Assembly: GCA_041745295.1 (NCBI GenBank)
Contig: JBGTJE010000071.1
Span: 39,762-103,761 of the forward strand
Length of the DNA stretch: 64,000 bases
Origin: JANMEB01 sp041745295
GTDB lineage: Bacteria; Planctomycetota; Planctomycetia; Pirellulales; Pirellulaceae
Reading direction: 5' to 3'
In this document: one piece after another, positions 60,920-64,000 of the stretch
Position numbering within the stretch: the first letter of the stretch is position 1
Layout of the letters: every line of letters starts with the position of its first letter
Notes under the pieces: generated by a model
Seen by the model: only the letters and a program-made list of their open reading frames with translations
Databases searched by the model: none
What the model was told of the DNA's origin: nothing
Position numbers and translations under genes: made by a program

Positions 60920-61087
60920 CGTGAGAACCTCTACAGTCACATTTTCGTCGAACCGGGCGTCAGCCATGAGATTACGTTCTTTGCTCGTATTTCATCGCAA
61001 TACAGGTTTGTGTCAATCCGCGCAGAATTCCACTATTATGATCAACGCACGCATAGTGCAGGACGTCTGTTTGATACCGAAAATGTG

Positions 61088-61181
61088 GCATAACCAATCG
61101 ATGTACGGGAGCCGGAAAAAGTCGCGCGTTCGCTGCGCTCATCAACGTCAACTCCCGGCCCCGTGATCTCGGTCGTTATCG
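61088..61181 (+). other. attC site of cassette 8
   Basis: R'' GCATAAC, exact complement of GTTATGC at the cassette start; R' GTTATCG; 94 bp. Stem GATGTACGGGAGCCGG against CCGGCCCCGTGATC, with an extrahelical A. 60920-61087 has no gene. Confidence 0.87.
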
Positions 61182-61283
61182 GGTTGTTGATCGGCGGGTT
61201 GTAGGGGAGCGTTGAACAGCGCGGCGTTTCCACATGTCACGGTGATGTTGCATGTCATTATGGCGGCAGGTAGAATTCAGGTT

Positions 61284-61502
61284 ATGAGCGATTTCCTCGA
61301 ACAGATCCGCCAACTGTCGATACCGGAACAGCTTCTCCTGGTTGAGAAAATCTGGGAAGGCTTGCCGAAAGGCGCGGCAATTATTCAGGATTGGCACCGC
61401 GACGAGGGCCAGCGCCGCTTATCCGAATTGGAGCGCGATCCCGCGGGCACGTTGTCGCCAGATGACATGTGGAAGCGCGTTGACGATCTGGTAAATGAAT
61501 GA
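61284..61502 (+). CDS. Cassette 9: antitoxin of an addiction module (TIGR02574-like)
   Basis: Protein of 72 residues of the addiction-module component family: MSDFLEQIRQLSIPEQLLLVEKIWEGL at the start, then a polar tail ending DDMWKRVDDL. These antitoxins pair with ParE/RelE-like toxins. The ATG at 61284 is used; an earlier in-frame ATG would extend into the leader. It overlaps the toxin start by eight bases, the usual translational coupling. Confidence 0.82.
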   Translation: MSDFLEQIRQLSIPEQLLLVEKIWEGLPKGAAIIQDWHRDEGQRRLSELERDPAGTLSPDDMWKRVDDLVNE

Positions 61503-61803
61503 AACGTTGCGATTTCATCGGCTCGTTCCGGATGACCTTGCAGCGGCGATTCGTTGGTACAACGGAATTTCGCCGACTCTAGCGAATCGGTTCCGAACGG
61601 AAATCAGCTTGGCGTTCGATCGAATTACCGCCAACCCACTGATGTATGCTCAGGACACGGACGGATTACGATATGCACGCGTGGCGACCTTTCCGTATTT
61701 GATTCAATACGCGGCGCAGGGGTCAATTCCCCTGATCATTGGCGTTTACCACGTGTCATCGGATCCAACCAAATGGCGTGAATGGATTCGCCATACCCGA
61801 TAA
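61495..61803 (+). CDS. Cassette 9: ParE/RelE-family toxin
   Basis: Protein of 102 residues with the RelE/ParE toxin fold: FHRLVPDDLAAAIRWYNGISP, LANRFRTEISLAFDRITANP and RYARVATFPYLIQY, followed by the last strands IIGVYHVSSDP. It probably inhibits gyrase or translation unless bound by the upstream antitoxin. Its stop codon lies inside the R'' box of the attC, so gene and recombination site are fused. Such modules stabilise cassette arrays in known chromosomal integrons. Confidence 0.85.
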   Translation: MNETLRFHRLVPDDLAAAIRWYNGISPTLANRFRTEISLAFDRITANPLMYAQDTDGLRYARVATFPYLIQYAAQGSIPLIIGVYHVSSDPTKWREWIRHTR

Positions 61804-61881
61804 CAAACGGATGCACCGAGTGGCGATTGGTGCGCGTTTTGACAGTGGATCATCGCCACTCGGTGATCCGTGGCGTTAGCT
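61798..61881 (+). other. attC site of cassette 9
   Basis: R'' CGATAAC, exact complement of GTTATCG at the cassette start; R' GTTAGCT; 84 bp. Stem GGAT(G)CACCGAGTGGCGAT pairs with ATCGCCACTCGGTGATCC, nearly perfect with one extrahelical G. Confidence 0.9.
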
Positions 61882-61951
61882 TTTAAAGTCGGCTTCGGTT
61901 GAATGCATCCCCATCGCCTGCACGACACTAGCAAGGAGACTCTGGTCGGCA

Positions 61952-62590
61952 ATGACTGTTCCCGAACTTCCGACAAAAGGCTCAGCTATCATTGTGGTTG
62001 ATCCCCTCAACGACTTCATGTCCTGGCGAGGGAAACTTTGGCCGCTGATCTGTAAGGTATCCAAGCAGGTAGGCACGATTGAGAACCTGCATCGCGTCGT
62101 CTCGGCAGGGCGAGAATCTGGCATCCCAATTGTTTACGCGCCCCACCGACGTTACAAGAAAGGGCAGTTTTCTGATCGCAAATATTTACACCCGTCACAT
62201 ATCGGGATTAAGTCGTTTCGTGTATTTGCAGAAGGCAAGTTTGGCGGCCAATTCTTCGGCTCACTGTCGCCACAGAAGGGAGATTTGATCTCCAGTCCGC
62301 ACGCTTGTTCAAGTGGTTTTGCGGGAACTGACCTGGATGCACAACTCAAGGGTGCCGGAATAACTCATCTCATCATTATCGGCTACACTTCCAACACGTG
62401 TGTCGAAGCAACTGCACGCAGTGCTGTCGACCTGGACTACCATGTCACGTTAGTGACGGATGCTGTCGCGACTTGGACGCCCGCAGACCATCACGCAGCC
62501 GTTGCTGTGAACTACGGTTTCCTCGGTCAGAAAGTTGTAACAACGGAGGAATTGCTGCAGGTTGTAGGAGGAATGAGAGCCAAATGTTAA
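61952..62590 (+). CDS. Cassette 10: isochorismatase-family hydrolase, active-site residues present
   Basis: Cysteine hydrolase-like protein of 212 residues: catalytic Asp17 in IIVVDPLNDF and Cys150 in GYTSNTCVEATAR, with SSGFAGTDLDAQL before it. The usual lysine (KHRYSAF in relatives) is replaced around SSPHACSSGF, as in a subgroup of this family, so chemistry is plausible but not certain. It starts 76 bases after the boundary. Its stop overlaps the next gene's start, showing an operon inside one cassette. Confidence 0.82.
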   Translation: MTVPELPTKGSAIIVVDPLNDFMSWRGKLWPLICKVSKQVGTIENLHRVVSAGRESGIPIVYAPHRRYKKGQFSDRKYLHPSHIGIKSFRVFAEGKFGGQFFGSLSPQKGDLISSPHACSSGFAGTDLDAQLKGAGITHLIIIGYTSNTCVEATARSAVDLDYHVTLVTDAVATWTPADHHAAVAVNYGFLGQKVVTTEELLQVVGGMRAKC

Positions 62591-63189
62591 ATCGCCTGCT
62601 TGACCGTGTTGTCAATTCGTACGCATCCTTCGCAATGAGGAAATACAGAACTTACCCGGCCCAAACAACAGCCATTCTGTTTGTGAATGTTCAGGGGGCA
62701 TTTACAACCCAGCAGCTTGGTATTGTTCCGAACTTGAAGCGATTGCTGGCGTTGGCACGCGAGAAGGGCTTCCGCATCGTCCATGCCCCATTTGGTGGTT
62801 ATTCACAACGCTATCCGTCGCCCGCCCAGACTCAACTTACGAAACTACTTGAAGCGCAGCCAACAGGGGAGGCGATTCCATTAGAGCTTGCACCATGCTC
62901 TGGCGACATCGTTTTGGCCGCTCGCCCGACGCTAAGTGCCTTCATGAAGACCGATCTGCACGAACAGCTGCAAAGGGCGGAAATTGAGCATCTTGTAGTT
63001 GCCGGGCCGTACGCGAATCTTGCGCTCGATTCAACCGTCCGAGATGCTGCTGAACTGGGCTATCATGTGACTGTCGTGACTGATTGTCTTTCGACAGAGT
63101 CGGACTCGGCAACAAAGGCGATTCAAGTCACGCTACCCCGATATGCACAGACGGTCATTGACTTGAACACGTTTGAATCTTTGATCTGA
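62584..63189 (+). CDS. Cassette 10: degenerate isochorismatase paralogue
   Basis: Protein of 201 residues aligning with the preceding isochorismatase gene (GYHVTVVTD against YHVTLVTD, AGPYANLALDS against IGYTSNTCVEA). The catalytic aspartate is Asn35 (LFVNVQGAF) and the cysteine is Ala147 (ANLALDS), so it is predicted to be catalytically dead. The ATG at 62584 overlaps the upstream stop. It may form a heteromeric partner or regulator of the intact paralogue. An upstream extension to 62398 would lie within the first gene and is rejected. Confidence 0.8.
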   Translation: MLNRLLDRVVNSYASFAMRKYRTYPAQTTAILFVNVQGAFTTQQLGIVPNLKRLLALAREKGFRIVHAPFGGYSQRYPSPAQTQLTKLLEAQPTGEAIPLELAPCSGDIVLAARPTLSAFMKTDLHEQLQRAEIEHLVVAGPYANLALDSTVRDAAELGYHVTVVTDCLSTESDSATKAIQVTLPRYAQTVIDLNTFESLI

Positions 63190-63217
63190 TTCCCCGCAAC
63201 GCGAAGAAGGACGGACC

Positions 63218-63754
63218 ATGGGCCATCAAATATTGCATTCGGTTTGTGCAGTCCCGCTTGATATACCTGCTGAAGAACTGGATTTGCCTGAGTGGCTGTT
63301 TCGCATGTCAGACAAGGAGTACCAGAATTGCTCGAAGGGGCATTTCGCAGCCGGGGGCAGTGTCCTTTCGGACGGTACCCAAACATCGGTCAATGTCGAA
63401 TCGGTCGGTGGGCACCTGATGATTCAGCACTATGTACCGGAAATAGCATTGCCAAATCAACTGAAACTCGTCTCCAGATCGGATTTCTGGCTTTTCAAGG
63501 TGTGGTTTGTGCGGCCAAAAGTCACGTGGGACTTAAAGCTCTTGCCAACGTCGAAGAAGACGTGTCTGTTCCAAAATACAGTTGTTGTGGAACATGATAG
63601 CTTCATCATGAAAGTGCTGACAGCACTCGTCCTCGGCAGCATGTTTCTAAAAAGGCACAACGCGGAGGAGACACCTCGCTTTGCTCAAACTTTGGTCGAC
63701 GCGACGACAAGCAGAGCGTCTCTCGTCAAAGAAAGTGTCTCAAACTCTTCGTGA
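63218..63754 (+). CDS. Cassette 10: hypothetical protein
   Basis: Protein of 178 residues following the isochorismatase pair after 28 bases. No family recognised with confidence. The alternating strands (GHLMIQHYVPEIALP, TWDLKLLPTSKKTCLFQNTVVVEHD) and the C-terminal helix (MKVLTALVLGSMFLKRHNAEETPRF) would suit an SRPBCC-like ligand-binding fold. It probably belongs to the same cassette operon, because no attC intervenes. Function unknown. Confidence 0.6.
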   Translation: MGHQILHSVCAVPLDIPAEELDLPEWLFRMSDKEYQNCSKGHFAAGGSVLSDGTQTSVNVESVGGHLMIQHYVPEIALPNQLKLVSRSDFWLFKVWFVRPKVTWDLKLLPTSKKTCLFQNTVVVEHDSFIMKVLTALVLGSMFLKRHNAEETPRFAQTLVDATTSRASLVKESVSNSS

Positions 63755-63789
63755 GCAGTACCGGCACTACCGATTTTTACCACATGGAC

Positions 63790-63875
63790 AGCTAACAAAC
63801 CGTTGCACGCGGAGCCGCGGGCCGCGCGGGTTCTGAAATCAACGTCGTTCGCCGCGTCCCGGTGAACGGTAGCGA
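63790..63875 (+). other. attC site of cassette 10, with degenerate R' box
   Basis: R'' AGCTAAC exactly complements GTTAGCT at the cassette start. The stem CCGTT(G)CAC(G)CGG(A)GCCGCGG closely matches cassette 3, but the other end reads GTAGCGA with one T of the invariant GTT missing. This suggests either the decayed end of the array or a mutated junction. 63876-64000 holds no gene I can support. Confidence 0.75.
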
Positions 63876-64000
63876 CTATGAAGTCCGTGGGTTGGCAATG
63901 GGGTGGCAGAGGCGTTCTTAGTTTTTCATCGTGGATCAGCCTTTCGTGTTGAGTTGACGGTGAGCTGGATACGAGCTTGGGTTCAAAACGATTTGGCTTA

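Larger units (their letters stand above)
52885..63875. mobile_element. Chromosomal integron with ten cassettes
   Basis: The minus-strand intI faces away from a plus-strand array. Cassette boundaries (the G of each GTT) are 54332, 55128, 55703, 56226, 56708, 57204, 58615, 60013, 61175, 61875 and a degenerate end near 63869. All predicted cassette genes are plus-strand. For cassettes 1-5 and 8-10, the R'' box exactly complements the first six bases of the same cassette. Cassette 6 has one mismatch and cassette 7 has three. The far end of the array probably lies at or beyond the window edge. Confidence 0.93.

Overview
The window is about 64 kb of GC-rich bacterial chromosome. Its gene content points to Planctomycetota, probably the Pirellulales; this is an inference from gene families, since no 16S gene is present. 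Supporting features are an archaeal/eukaryotic-type prolyl-tRNA synthetase, LysW amino-acid biosynthesis, two large Ser/Thr kinases with membrane segments, a DUF1080 protein, a four-heme c-type cytochrome protein, and spacers rich in palindromic repeats.

Layout. 1-6.4 kb: the end of malate dehydrogenase, a hydrolase-fold protein with a displaced serine, then a LysW carrier-protein operon (lysW-lysX-lysY-lysZ-lysK). 6.6-12.7 kb: flagellar export and basal-body genes fliF-fliO-fliP-fliQ-fliR-flhB, where FlhB lacks its NPTH self-cleavage site. 12.9-29.7 kb: NDH-2, a POT transporter with duplicated extracytoplasmic modules, an oxidoreductase, a thioredoxin-like protein, a glycosyltransferase, dienelactone hydrolase, ComM, DUF1080, a membrane-anchored GIY-YIG nuclease, RNase R, a YhaM-like nuclease and a PLAT-like secreted protein. 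30-33 kb: an XPB-like helicase overlapping a Bax1-like nuclease, then an ECF sigma gene that overlaps the nuclease tail to tail. 33.5-52.5 kb: an ABC exporter, Ser/Thr kinases, ProRS, a multiheme protein, lipoproteins, a ferredoxin, a nuclease-like protein and an isopropylmalate-dehydrogenase-family enzyme.

52.9-63.9 kb is the most striking region: a chromosomal integron. A full-length integron integrase (IntI) on the minus strand diverges from ten cassettes on the plus strand. Each cassette ends in an 84-94 bp attC-like site. In eight of ten cassettes the first six bases after the crossover G (the R' box) are the exact reverse complement of that cassette's own R'' box, which is what site-specific cassette insertion predicts. 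The cargo is a hypothetical protein, a SUKH-like protein, a DUF5317-like membrane protein, a pentapeptide protein, a small membrane protein, two paralogous beta-propeller lipoproteins, an NmrA-like protein, a ParE-type toxin-antitoxin pair, and a three-gene cassette with one intact and one active-site-degenerate isochorismatase. A promoter-like TTGACT-N17-TATTCT sits between intI and cassette 1.

Dispersed palindromic repeats (at least eight families) fill most spacers. Two copies lie in frame inside genes: one inside intI between conserved blocks, and a degenerate one inside the rnr linker. A 174-bp MITE-like element with about 30-bp terminal inverted repeats occurs twice.
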